Source: Gracilaria domingensis (Eukaryota > Rhodophyta > Florideophyceae > Gracilariales > Gracilariaceae). Taken from it: a stretch of DNA of 64,000 bases. This document shows positions 1 through 11,441 of the stretch, piece after piece. The stretch covers positions 62,001 through 126,000 of the forward strand of contig VCMS01000144.1 of assembly GCA_022539475.1 (NCBI GenBank), read 5' to 3'. Position 1 is the stretch's first letter, and the number at the start of each line of letters is the position of its first letter. Below the pieces are notes generated by a model. It was not told the origin of the DNA. It saw only the letters and a program-made list of their open reading frames with translations, and made no database searches. The position numbers and the translations under genes are program-made.

Positions 1-182
1 GTTCCCGCCTGAATGGTGGACACCGCATACCGTTTGTGGTGAACGACCAAGGCTACCTGGTACGAATGGTAGAACGCCACCCACAGATCGTGGTGCCACA
101 CTAGCTACAACGTCGAGTACTACACCTTTCACACTACGTTAAGGTCGGCGCACACCCTGGGGGTCGCAAACTGTATCTCACA

Positions 183-1835
183 TTGAGAAGACACTTTCAT
201 TGGCCCTCTATGGCGTTTGACTGCTATTCAATTAGACGCTCATGCGTGGAATGTGCCAAGAACGATGTCCGACTTTGGAAGTACTCAAAGGAATTGACCT
301 TGTTCCCTGCGAGAAGCCCGTTGGAATTCGTCGCTATCGACATCTTGGGCGAGTTAATTCGCACTCCCAGAGGGAACCGGTACCTCTTGGTGATCACGGA
401 TCGCATCTCCAAATTGGTCAGAACTGTACCCCTTAAGCGAATCTCCGCTGCGGTTATTGCGCAAGCATTCGTAACCCACTGGGTGTTCGTTTATGGGCCG
501 CCTGTCAACGTACTCTCCGACAACGGATCTCAATTCACATCGAAGTTCTTCCAAGATGTCTGCAGAATCCTAGATGTCAGGAACTTGTTCACAACCACCT
601 ATCACCCCCAGTGTAATGGGCAGGTCGAACGGTTTAACCGTACAATGCTTAATGCACTCCGCTCCTATGTGGCAGATCACCCCAAGGAATGGGATCTTTA
701 TACTGACGCAGTAACGTATGCGTACAACACCCAGGTGCATCGGGTAACCTCGCTCTCACATTTTGAACTGGTGCTCTCACGGCCACCGCCACCGGTTGCT
801 ATTGAAGCCCAATCTACTCTTGCGAGTTATCCGTCCCCGGCGCAGTACCGCAACGCGTGGAAAACTTGGCTTACCAAGATGGTGCCGAAAGCCCAGAAGG
901 CGATGGATAAAGCTCAGGCTACACTCAAGCGTAACTTCGACCAACGGGTCCGCAAGCCCCTACCCGAATTGCAGGTGAACGACTTTGTGTTCCTCCGAAA
1001 GGAGTACTACAATCCTGAAAAGGAGCGTCGGCACAAACTCTCTCCCATTGCAAGCGGACCCTACCGGGTGGTATCTCTTACCCCAGACACCGTGGTGTTG
1101 GATATCGATAATGCCCACGAACGGGTATCACGCGATCGCGTCAGCAAAGCCCCAATGCCCACTCAGGCTCTCCCGCCTGTCGCGGCCACCTCTGCAGGTG
1201 ATCAACCCATGGAAGTATCGCGCCCAGCGGTACTCCCTCACCCGGAACGCGGTTTATCCGAACTACCGGACACCTCGAACACTGTACCCACTGGGTCAGA
1301 CCCCCTCTCTCAGGCCCAGTCTGCAGACTCACTACGAGTCAAACAGTCACCCCCCCACCCGACGTGGTATCACCACCCCAGGCGCCAACGCCTAAGGAGG
1401 GGGAGGACGCTGCTGGTACCGCTGGTAACACCGCTTTGGTTTCATCGGCGTTACCGCATTCTCCACGACTTGGAGCCACCACTGTTGGTGAGACGTCGCC
1501 ACCGACCGCGAACAACACTCCCGCTGCAGAGACGCAATCTACGCATACCGAAAACGGTCAGGCGCACGTCAGTAATGTTAGAGAACTCCCAGCACGGGAG
1601 ACAACCGAGAAGAAAGGAAACACTCCGTCACGGAGATCGCTCGGGAAGCCCAGCTCACAGGCGCTCACAGAACGCTCGCCCCGAGCTCGCACACCTGAAA
1701 AACAGGTCTCTGCAGACCCTTTGGGTAGCTACGGGCAAGCCGAGGATGACGGCGAAGTGTCGCAGTAACCCCTTCTCGGGCGATGATGTAGGAAGAACCA
1801 GAACACAGGACGTGTGGAAAGTACCCCTCCCATGA
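183..1835 (+). pseudogene. Unit A integrase and proline/arginine-rich extension (retroelement fossil)
   Basis: The core shows the retroviral-type D,D,E integrase signature: FVAIDILG, then LSDNGSQF, then GQVERFNR, with the expected spacing. A zinc-binding region precedes it (CVECAKN is the second cysteine pair). A GPY-like segment around SGPYRVV follows, and then a long low-complexity Pro/Arg/Ser-rich extension with no recognisable domain. Part of a broken element. In a working relative this enzyme joins element cDNA to chromosomal DNA. Confidence 0.85.
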
Positions 1836-2432
1836 GGGAACGCTAAGTATGGTACCCACTCAGGCTAACCGTCGTGAGCTCGCGCTTGCAACATTACACC
1901 CAGAAGCATGGGTGGCGCATGGAACCCGCACATGCGGAAAATATCCAATTTTTTGGAGAGCCCGCGCGCCGCCGCCGCCCAAAGGGAGCAACCCGAGGTG
2001 CCAGCGTGGTGGCCACCGTTGCGCAAAGGCTCACCCCTGCTGGTGCCCCGTGGCACGCGCCACGCGCGCACCTCCACCGTCAACCAATAGCGTACCCCGA
2101 TCTTGGGCGTTCCGCCTCCCCCCTGCAAAGGGAGTGCAGCGTGCAACGTTCACCGCCGTGCGCGTTCTCCCATGGAAACGGGAATGAAAGGGGGAAGAAG
2201 GAAGCAACCGTTGCCAGGTGTGACCATTTGGGAACATCCTGGAGGGTATATGGTAATACGAACGCCCCAGGCGTTGCAAGGAACCCACTTGGGTAGAATT
2301 TGGCCTCCAAAAGGTGAGGTTAGGACCAACCCGACACGACGGGTAGAGTGCTACTGCAACCCGCTGAGGGTGAAGGTTTGAAGCCTCTTCGCCGGCAAAA
2401 ACCCATCGCTGGGACATTTACCTTGTACTCCC

Positions 2433-2759
2433 ATGGAGGGAAAGTCTCAGAACACCAAGGAGACCGGTACTTACTCACAGGAGTTTGTGGTGGACCGTAT
2501 CGTGAGCCACACTTATACTCCCGAGGGGATAATACTGTACCGGGTTCGGTGGTATGGTTACGCTCCTGAAGAGGACACGCAGGAACCCATTGAACACCTA
2601 CCCAGGTCTAAAGTTCTTTCCTACCACCGCAGGACACGCACGGCTCTCCTTCAAACACTTGATAACGCCCAGGTGGGCTGGGGCGCAGCTAACGTACTGC
2701 TCCGCTGGAGGATTCGTGAGAAACCCAAGCATGGGTCTCGCAGGTACAGTCTCGAGTAG
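2433..2759 (+). pseudogene. Unit A chromodomain segment
   Basis: The segment contains a chromodomain-like run: FVVDRIVSH, then ILYRVRWYGY, then DTQEPIEHL, matching the aromatic cage and W-x-G-Y pattern of chromodomains. In chromoviruses this domain sits at the integrase C-terminus and is thought to direct integration to marked chromatin. Here it lies well beyond the integrase core, separated by a GC-rich spacer. Retroelement fossil. Confidence 0.75.
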
Positions 2760-3041
2760 AGAGGATTAGAAGTTATAATCACCGGTTTACGGTTTACCAA
2801 CACTACCGACTTACGGTTACAATGACTCTTATGAGTGATGAAGGAAAATACTCTTACGAGTGACGAAGGAAGAAGATGAAGAAGAAGCTAGGAATCTTGG
2901 AATACGAGATGAAAAGGAAGATCGGGAAGTGATGAAGGTCCCATGGAAGAGAGAGATGAAGCAGAAGATACCACTAATTGGTTTTACTTTTCTATCTCAA
3001 GTTATACTACACTATGCCCCGTAGAAGGGGTCTGAGCACCA

Positions 3042-4938
3042 TTAGCCACCCGTGGCGGGTTCGGCACCACCCATATTTCCCTGCTGGGAAGGAGCGCTGT
3101 TCGCGTACAACGCCGCCATTTGGTGAGGGTCCGTCATCCCAGGGGGAATAGTCGCTCCTAAGCCCACGAGGGCGTTCTTAAGGGCCTGCACCTGAGGAGG
3201 TAGCTGCACACCCTGTGAAGGTATGGCAATCTGCCACCCCATCGGGGCTGCCTGCCCACCACTTGGTCCCGCAGGAGCATCCTCGCCTACACCAGGCACT
3301 ACCACCATTGGTTGGGCCGCACTCGCTGGAGTTATGTCCTCAACGTCCAACGCTGGATCGTCCCGCCACATCGGGCACATAATCATCCGTGGATACAAAC
3401 CCAGTGGGGTGTCCAGGCGGAATTGGTCGCTGTGTTCGCGAAAGCACCTCCGCATAGTGTCGGGTGATCATGTTACCCTCCCGTGGGTTGTAGTACACGA
3501 AGTTACCCGCTGTGGGATGCTGCCTACCAGGCGAATGGTCGTACTTGCGCACGTTACCCTGTCGCTCGGGTTGATTCTCCACCGGCACCTGGTTCCAATT
3601 GATCAACTCGACCGTTCCCAAGAGGGACCTAAGCTCATCCGCGTTGTTTTGTGGCCCCAGGGGTATCGACAAGTCCAAGCCACGCATGGCCATGATCAAC
3701 CTCGGAGGTAAATACCACAAACGGTGATGATCATAGACCTCCCAGAGGAAGTGCGCAGCTACGCGCGCCGCCCATTCGGCGAGAACGAATGACCAATACC
3801 CAGACTGCGGGTTCGCAATCTATTTGGACCCGATGTGATGGATACAGGGTGGAAGCTCGGCATAGAACCCACGGGGTACCTCAACCAGACTCCACCACGG
3901 AGGCAACGGAACATACCGGCCAGACTTGGCGTTGTTGCGAATACGCTCAATCTCCACGTTGGAGTATGGAACCAGAAACCCATGGCGGGTGCGTGCTTTG
4001 CGCTCAAACTTGACCCGCGGGTCGAACCGCTGCTGGGTGTCGTATCGGCTGATGTACTGGAACTCCGCTCAGAGGATAAGTCTCTCCCAACAGAGCATAT
4101 ACGGCTCCCAACGGGCGATTCCTCTAAAGGACTGTTCGGGGAACTCCGCCAACGCATCTCCGTATGAGATCTCACCGTATGTTCAGTAGAACGCCGGGTC
4201 AAACCCATAAGACGCGGGTATCAAATGCTCGTTGCGAGTTCGCTCCGCGCCTTGGTAGGCCAACTTCGCCAAGCCCGCTCGGGCGCTGTCCAGGGATTCA
4301 CCGCGAGATCGGTATAGAAGATACGGCGGTATCGCAATGCGCCCACACCAGTTCTGGCATCGGACGAGTTCCACTGGAATCCCACTAGGGAGCTTGCCGT
4401 TCTCCACGTAGGAGTTGATGAGTGCATCATTCTTCACCGCATCGGGGTGGAACCACGGAGCCCGTGAGTAGATCAAACTATCCGTTTTCGGATCGCGCAC
4501 TTGCAAAGACTCCTTTGAGATCCACCCCTCGGGGGTCGCTGTCAGGAGCATCGCTTGCTGCGAATTCCACGCCACAGCGGCAGGAGATGGACCCTGTGTC
4601 GGGTGTGCGTGCACCGGAGCGTTCCCCTGAGGGAGCGGGGCCGAAAGGAACCCACCTACGTACTGCGAGTGTTGCTGTTGCCCAGCGGGGGCGAGCGCGT
4701 TGTTTTGCTGTCCGGTACCGGAGGAAGAAGGAGCTCCCCCGATGGGGTTGGTTGGAAACGGGTTCATCCCAGACGCGGAGGGAGAGACAACGACGGCTGA
4801 TGTGTGAGACCTAGGAGGTGTAGTCTCTATGTGAGTTGATATCACCTCGATGGTGCGCTTTATGCGTGGAACCGGGATTTCGGGTATCGCGGGATGCCGC
4901 CCATTTAAGACCTTTCCGTCTCGGCCTCGCGGCGTCAC
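3042..4938 (-). pseudogene. Unit A antisense reading region (unknown, Pro/Gln/Gly-rich)
   Basis: A long reading region runs opposite to gag-pol, starting about 30 bases inside the 3' LTR boundary and ending near the purine-rich segment downstream of the chromodomain. It is broken into about three pieces. The first part is low-complexity (Ser, Pro, Gln, Asn), followed by a more ordered stretch with Trp and Cys residues (RCQNWCGRIAIPP). The last part is Gly/Pro/Gln-rich. I recognise no family. The same region is present in all units. Confidence 0.55.
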
Positions 4939-4955
4939 GACGGCGACTCCGGACT

Positions 4956-4968
4956 AAGGAGGGGGATA
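4956..4968 (+). other. Polypurine tract of unit A
   Basis: The purine run AAGGAGGGGGA lies immediately upstream of the LTR start TGTGG. This is the position and composition expected of a plus-strand primer. The same tract precedes the LTRs at 16559 and 28156. Confidence 0.7.
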
Positions 4969-6549
4969 TGTGGAGCAAACCCGATTCTGAAGGTGTTTGA
5001 CGAAGAAGCTCTTCATACGCATGTGTAGGAATGGGTGTGTTCACACATGTCTTGTTATGATTGTCGGATATTTTACTGGCCGCTGCCGCGGGTTGTCACG
5101 TGCACCACGTGTATGGAACTGCTTAGGTGTGCCCTACATTATTTAATTTAGTTTAACTAATTTATCGGTTACGATATAAGAGGTGACCTCCCGGTGACCT
5201 CGAACCAAATTTAAAGCTCGAGAATTACAAAACTGAAAATTTTGCGCTTTTCTTGCAAACTTAACAGGGTGAGACTTTAAATTTCTTTTACTCCGCAGTT
5301 TAAATTTATTACTGTATACAAACAAAACAGTCTCATAGACATATTCTAGCTTCATTTGAAGTTTAAACCGGAATAGAGTTCCACTTCCATGTTCAAACGA
5401 AGTTGACATTAGTTATCAAACCCAACATAACACACATCATGATATGATGCATGATGTGTTAATGAAGACAATAATGTCATCAAGCGGTACTGTAATTCAG
5501 ATATTTGAGATAATGTGTCCCCAACGAAAGGGAGGTGTGCGCCGTTACGCTACAAGAGAAATTCTTACTGTGGAGCAAACCCGATTCTGGGGGTCTTTGA
5601 CGAAGAAGCTCTTCATACATGAGCGATGCGCCCGTGCACGTGGCACTTGACATTATGAGGTGCATCCCCTATGGGAGTCTTCAACCGTTGGTTAATTTAA
5701 TCTTAATTAGCACCCGTAGGGGCGTGGATGTGCCAAGGGCCCTGGTCCGGCGTGGACACGTGGAGGTGGATGGCTAGTGCACAAGTGGAGCAATTTGGGG
5801 AATATTTTAGTTTGTCTTTATTTTCTGCACCCTGACAGTGGGGTTGCATACGTGTACCACCCGTACGGGTGAGCACTATTGTGATCGGTCACCCGGCCCT
5901 GCACCTGGGGTACTTAGAGGTGCAGGGGCGGCTGAACACCACCTGATGGTAAAGCAACCAAGCCTCTCCTTCGAGAACTGCCACTCGGATCAGAGGGCAC
6001 TTGAGACTCATCTTGAGTGTAGGCTCTAGGCGCTACTGCCCTTGCCGGTGTACTACTCCCTCCGGAGGGTCACCTCAAGAGGTATAAGTACGCGTACTTC
6101 CCTTGGGACGCCTAAGAAATCTGTATATACCGTGTGGTATTGACGTTCACTATTTCTGTTAATTCCTGATTGCAGGACAGATCTCCGCCCCAGTATTGGG
6201 TTATTTCTTGCTCTTTCTCCCCGACGTCGGGCCTGTTGCCTGCGTGTGCACGGCCCGCGTCTCTTCTTTGGACGTATCTCTTTTCCCTTGTTTCTTGGGC
6301 TACGCCTCCTCCCGGAGCGTCTGGCTCACCCCTTTTTGGGTATTTCTCGCTTCCACACCGTTCTTTGCTGGTGATCCTCCTGGTTGTGGACTTTCTGCAT
6401 TCACCTCTGTAGGTTATTCTCAGTACACTACTGGTCTTACAGCCAGGTCTCCGGTGTCAACAGAGGCTCGTCCACGGAGTTACCATCCCCTAGGGAGCAG
6501 GACTTCGGACATCCTGTGCGTGTTTCACCCGTCCTGGGTTTGCACCACA
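4969..6549 (+). repeat. LTR 1 of the chromovirus array (1581 bases)
   Basis: It starts TGTGG and ends CCACA, a perfect 5-base inverted terminus. The boundaries are fixed by the polypurine tract on the left and, on the right, by the point where the third LTR leaves homology at 29734. The first 50 bases recur imperfectly 600 bases further in (5569-5618). The stretch between these repeats is strikingly AT-rich compared with the rest. A weak TATA-like run (TGTATATAC) lies near 6121. LTR 1 and LTR 2 appear identical by eye. Confidence 0.88.
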
Positions 6550-6551
6550 AG

Positions 6552-6564
6552 TGGTCTCCCGACC
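6552..6564 (+). other. Candidate primer-binding site, unit B
   Basis: TGGTCTCCCGACC begins two bases after the LTR end. A PBS normally starts TGG, the complement of a tRNA CCA end, directly after the 5' LTR. The reverse complement of the longer stretch (to about 6582) has a TTCGA loop-like run at the right distance for a tRNA T-arm, but the fit is imperfect and I cannot assign the tRNA. Confidence 0.5.
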
Positions 6565-6734
6565 TAGAAGTCGAATCTCGGGAAGATCACCTTTTCAGGT
6601 TGGTTCAAAAGTGAAAGTACCCACCGTGGTGGTTAGAAGGACCCTTATCGGGTAGATCTGACCGCTACTCCGCATTCCGGAAGTGTTTGGTTGTTTTTGG
6701 TAACCTCCCGGTACGTGGGACGCATATCTGCAGA

Positions 6735-8845
6735 ATGCCTCCTCCGTCACGTGGAAACTCTCGCAACAGGTCAGTTCAAGGGAGTGGAGCAGCACCTCCT
6801 GCTGTCCCGCGCTCCCGTAGGTCTGTTCCCGAGACGGGAGATATCGATCGCGATCCGAATGGTCGGATTGCACCCTCAGCCGTTTCCGTACCGCAGGAGC
6901 TTTCTAGAGTACCGATACCGGTCATGGAACCTTCTCCTGTGGAGCCTACACCGGTTATGGATACGCCCTCACAGGCAGCCCGCCCCGAAGCGCTGGACTC
7001 GGGTGAGTACACCTTATTAGATTCACGATTGAGTGTCATCAACATCTCCCTCGTGGATCTTCTTAAACTACAAACCGAACTTCGGCGTCGTCTCGACGAT
7101 GCCCCTGTTAGGGATTAATCGGGAGCCATTCGACTCCTGCGTAAGGATGTGAACTCCATTTTGGAGTGTCTTGGAGAACCCGCTGTGTTCGCAGCGGAGT
7201 ATGCTGCTTTTATTGAAAAAGCTCGGGTGAGCGCCACTCGCTTACAGAGTCGTTTGGAAAATCTAGAGGATACTATCCTTATGGATGAGGCTGCGGCCAA
7301 AGATGACCCAATCGCCTCAGAAGGCTCTGCTCACCGCTCAATGAAGCGCAAATCCCGGAAGTCTAAAAGGGAGGTTCACGCATATTCGGACTCGTCAGAT
7401 TCTGACTCCTCCACCCAATCGTCGGGTAACTCGTCATCCTCTTCATCCTCGTCGGATAGTGAAGGTAGCCACCGACGTCGGTCTCGAGCAACGCGCTCTA
7501 AAGCGACCTTTGTCACCCAGGGGGCTATCCGCTCCCGTGCTAAGGGGAAGAGACACAAGGGACTCAGGGAGTTAAAACCATCGAATCCGTTGTACCGGAA
7601 ACTGCTTTCATACCGTTATTATCGGTTACAGAACGCGTCAGGCGAACGCAATGCACATGGCACGGGGCGAGTGAAAGATTACATCCGCCGAATGCAGATT
7701 ACTCTACAGAAGAAAGAGTTCAGTGGTGACGACCCAATTATGGTGTTGGATTTCCTTGCACGCTTCGTTCAGGAAGCGGACATACTCTGTTGAGTGAAGC
7801 ACAGGCGTACGTGGCCCTCCCATATTTCCTCAAGGGGATGGCAGAAGACCAATTTCACTTCGTGCGTGGATCGGCAAGAGCCTCTGAAGGCGGTGTCACG
7901 TGTTGACCCGAAGCCGTTCATTACCTATTGAGGTCGTATGCCAGTGGCAATGCGATCCCAGACGCTATTCTGGCCCTACGGGCGACAAAGCAGAATTCGG
8001 GGGAAACAGAAACGAGTTATCCAACGCGCCTGAACAAAGCGCTTCACCGTTGCGGTAATGTTTATTCCTCAGCTCAGAGGTGCACAATGTTTGTGGAAGG
8101 ATTGGAGCCCGCCATCCGGGCACTAGTATCCCGTTATCGGGAGCAGAACAGGAAGATCTCCTACTTGGAACTGGTTCACTACGCCCAGACTGATGGAGAT
8201 ACTTTCCGAGCGAGACGGAAGCCAACACACAGGCCCACGAAGGCCCTCCTGGCTGAAGGATCTGATTCATCTCTCTCCCTGTTACAGGATAACCGCCCAC
8301 CTGTGGATTATGATCAGGTCCAGTTTGCGGCAAATCCTAATTCCATAGGAACTTCGGGGCTACCTTCAACCACTACAGGGGAAACCATGGAGACGGACCC
8401 TGTGGGGTACATGGGGAACTCTAAGGTTCCTGCGCCATCACTGGCATATGCCACCAATCACACTCGGTATGCACGCCCAGGCTGGCGGGATACTCGACCT
8501 CAACGACCGGCGGCGTCACGTTCGCTGGACAGATCGGTGTCGCTGATATGTCACGTGTGTTATCAACACGGGCATATTTCACCTCAGTGCTCGTTTCCCT
8601 TGAAAGGGATGCCGAAAGTAATCGTACAGTACGAGTCTTTGACCCCGGAAGAACGGGAACGTGTGCCCTCTGCCTCATATGAGGATGCCAAAGCCAAGTA
8701 TGGACGGCAACAGCAGCCTCAACCTGCAGCAGGCGCACACCCCAATCATGGGTTAAAGGACCCGACATTGGCGAAGGGGGTTCCTGTGGAGCCCCGAGGT
8801 GAGAATGAACCGCAACCGGCGGTCGAGCCTGCCCCGAAAAACTAG
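6735..8845 (+). pseudogene. Unit B gag region (retroelement fossil)
   Basis: The region begins with a Pro/Arg-rich leader and a serine/aspartate-rich stretch (around 7375-7470). A capsid-like helical segment follows, and near 8550-8592 there is a CX2CX4HX4C zinc knuckle (CHVCYQHGHISPQC), the nucleocapsid signature that binds element RNA. A Gln/Pro/Glu-rich tail leads into the protease region. Broken into several pieces. Gag of this family forms the cytoplasmic particle. Confidence 0.75.
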
Positions 8846-8847
8846 AT

Positions 8848-9414
8848 TTGGGAGTCTCCCCTACGGGAGGGGCGTCTTCTGAGTCGAAGCAGAGGACTTC
8901 TGAGGCGTCACCGCTTCGCTCCCCGGCAATTCGAATCCTATCCAGGAGAGTTGCTGATACAGATGCTGACTCGAAACTCCTTGGAGTGTTGCATCGACCG
9001 TGGACTCGCTCCCGCAATTTGCGAAACCCGGACCGGGTCATGATAATGGCTAAGCGGAATTACAAAGTATACGCCGACTTAGGCTTATCAAACCAGTACA
9101 TGGTACGTCAATTATCCGTCTTGGATACAGAGGCTGCGCCCAATCTGATTCACACCGCGTTGATACCGCCCGCACTTCGGGAACACATTCGCTACGGTCC
9201 AAACTTGGATATCGCCGACGCGAATAACCGCCCGATACGCACCGTGGGCCACCTATCCCTCGTGGTGAGACTTGGCACTTACTTGGTGCAGTTGGATTTC
9301 GTTGTCTGCAAGGCACTTGCAGCACCCGTTATTCTGGGTTGTGACTTTTGTGATCGCTTCGTGGAAGCTATACGCCCCAGGGCCCGAACCGTAGAAATGG
9401 TTGATGGCTCGTAG
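8848..9414 (+). pseudogene. Unit B protease region (retroelement fossil)
   Basis: It resembles a retropepsin. A strand containing YADLGLSNQYMV sits where the Asp active-site loop is expected, and a C-terminal VILGCDF matches the ILG motif that closes retropepsin domains. It lies between gag and reverse transcriptase, as in all Ty3/gypsy elements. Divergent and part of a broken element, so the call rests mainly on position and the ILG motif. Confidence 0.6.
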
Positions 9415-9423
9415 GTTCCGATA

Positions 9424-11313
9424 GTGCAGAAGACATTGCAGAACGCTTCGCCTAAGCATGTCCCCTTGCCTGTCGCTCAAGAAGGGCCGACACCGAAACC
9501 GGTCTCAACGAAACTCAGAATCGCTCAATCCGTTCGGATACCATCGGAATCCCAAGTATGGGTACCCGTCTCTTCTAAACAGGTAGGGTTGCACATTGTG
9601 CAACCCCTGTCTACCCTCTTTGCCGAGAAAAAACTAGCGGTTGCTAACGGAATCGTTACTATCAATCCAGATGAACCCTTTAAGGTGCTAATCGCCAACT
9701 TTGGGCATTCTGACCAATGGGTGGTGAAGAACCAAATTATCGGGTCCGTCTTACCTCACCCTACCGCCATTGTGCCAACGAAGATACCTGTATCGGAGGT
9801 GCTTGGCTTGACTGACACTAAGGAGGGGGAGGACGCCGCTGATGTTCCTCATTTGTCGAAGAGAGGCGACTCCACGAACCCTGATAATTTAGCGGGTGTT
9901 ACTAATCCGATCCCGTCAGAGGTGAAGGCCACACCACCTGGCCCTGAATTGACGGATCCTGTTAAGGAGTTGGAAAACCTGGACTTCTCCCATGTCCCAG
10001 AATCTCATCGAGAAAAATTGCGCGACATGTTGCGTGAATTCACTCCCATGTGGGATGGCTCCTTAGGGACCATCGGGATCACGGAACATCGAATCGATCT
10101 ACTACCGAACACTCGGCCGATTGCAGAACACCCTTATAGGGCTGGGCCGAAAGCTCGTGAGGAGGAACAATCTCAAGTCAAGAAAATGCTGCGCGCAGGA
10201 GTCATTGAGCCCGCTCAGTCGTCATGGGCGTCACCTGTAGTGCTTGTACCTAAACCCGACGGGTCATGGAGGTTCTGCATCGACTACCGTTGATTGAACA
10301 CCGTCACGGTGAAGGACGTTTATCCGATTCCACGAATGGATGAATACATTGACTCACTTGGGAGTGCAAAGGTCTTTACGACCCTCGATGCCAACTGGGG
10401 GTACTGGCAAGTCCCCATTAGGGAGGAAGATCGTGATAAAACCGCCTTCGTATGCCATCAGGGGCTATACCGCTTCAAGCGAATGCCCTTTGGGCTAACT
10501 AATGCCCCCGCCACATTTCAACGGGCGATAGACATCCTGTTGTCACCCTTCAAGTGGCGCACCTGTTTGGTATATTTGGACGATATCATAATCTTCTCCA
10601 ATAATATGGAAGAGCATCTCTCCCATGTCCGGGATGTCATGCGGGTATTGCGTGACGCCGGGATCACGTTGAAACTCAAGAAGTGCGAGTTTTTCACCGA
10701 TTCGGTCAAGTACTTGGGCCACATAATTCGCCCAGGCTAACTCTCGATCGACGAGGTGCGCGTCAAGTCCTTGAAGGAAGCTAAACACCCTACAACTCAA
10801 ACGGAGTTACGCTCCTTCTTAGGATTGTGCAATGTGTACAGGAGATTTGTTCCGAACTTTGCGGAAATCGCCACGCCGCTCAACAAACTCCTAACGAAAG
10901 GACAACCCGTGCAACTGGAACCTTTCGGTGACAAGGAAGCGTCAGCGTTTACGCAGCTGATTGACGCCGTAACGTCTCCGCCTATCTTGGCTCTCCCCAC
11001 TGCTGGGCTACCGTACGAGCTAGACACTGATGCCAGTGCAAACCAAGTGGGGTGTGCCTTGTTTCAGACGGATACCGAAGGTGTCCGTCACCCAATTGGG
11101 TACTGGTCTCGCTCGCTCAATGTTCACGAGCGGAACTATTCTGTCTCTGAAAAAGAGTGCCTCGCCGTAGTATGGGCATTGTCTACCCTACGCTTCTACT
11201 TAATGGGCACCCATTTTGTGGTACATACGGACCACTCCTGCCTACGGTGGCTCATGGAAATTTCTGAGCCCTCAGCGCGCCTCATGAGGTGGAGACTCGA
11301 TGTCGGAATTTGA
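9424..11313 (+). pseudogene. Unit B reverse transcriptase and RNase H (retroelement fossil)
   Basis: Reverse transcriptase motifs run in order: SPVVLVPKPDGSWRFCIDYR, then TTLDANWGYWQVPI, MPFGLTNAPATFQ and the catalytic YLDDIIIFS. A connection domain with SFLGLCNVYRRFVPNF follows, and then RNase H with ELDTDAS, EKECLAVVWAL and VVHTDH. This is a textbook Ty3/gypsy pol. Broken. Confidence 0.88.
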
Positions 11314-11441
11314 TTTCGACGTACGCTACAAGAAAGGAAAGCTCAACACCTAAGCGGATGCACTCTCCCGTCTGGGAACTGCTGCCGAAGCAGAACCCTC
11401 CGATGATTTGAATATACCCTGCTTCTTAGCAGAACTCGCAG

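Larger units (their letters stand above)
1..4968 (+). mobile_element. Unit A, partial internal region (integrase to 3' end)
   Basis: The window opens inside the RNase H-integrase linker of the first unit. What remains is integrase, the long spacer, the chromodomain, the purine-rich stretch at about 2830-2960 and the antisense reading region, up to the polypurine tract just before the LTR at 4969. The sequence matches units B and C essentially base for base. Broken, in the same way as the other units. Confidence 0.88.

Noticed and set aside
1849-2420. Several 60-140 codon frames on both strands between integrase and chromodomain (also in units B and C)
   Set aside because: Overlapping frames in a GC-rich spacer with no motif. 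All phases are similarly open.
6552-6582. tRNA gene candidate after the LTR
   Set aside because: The T-arm-like sequence reads on the minus strand and is only a tRNA 3' part. It fits a primer-binding site, not a gene.
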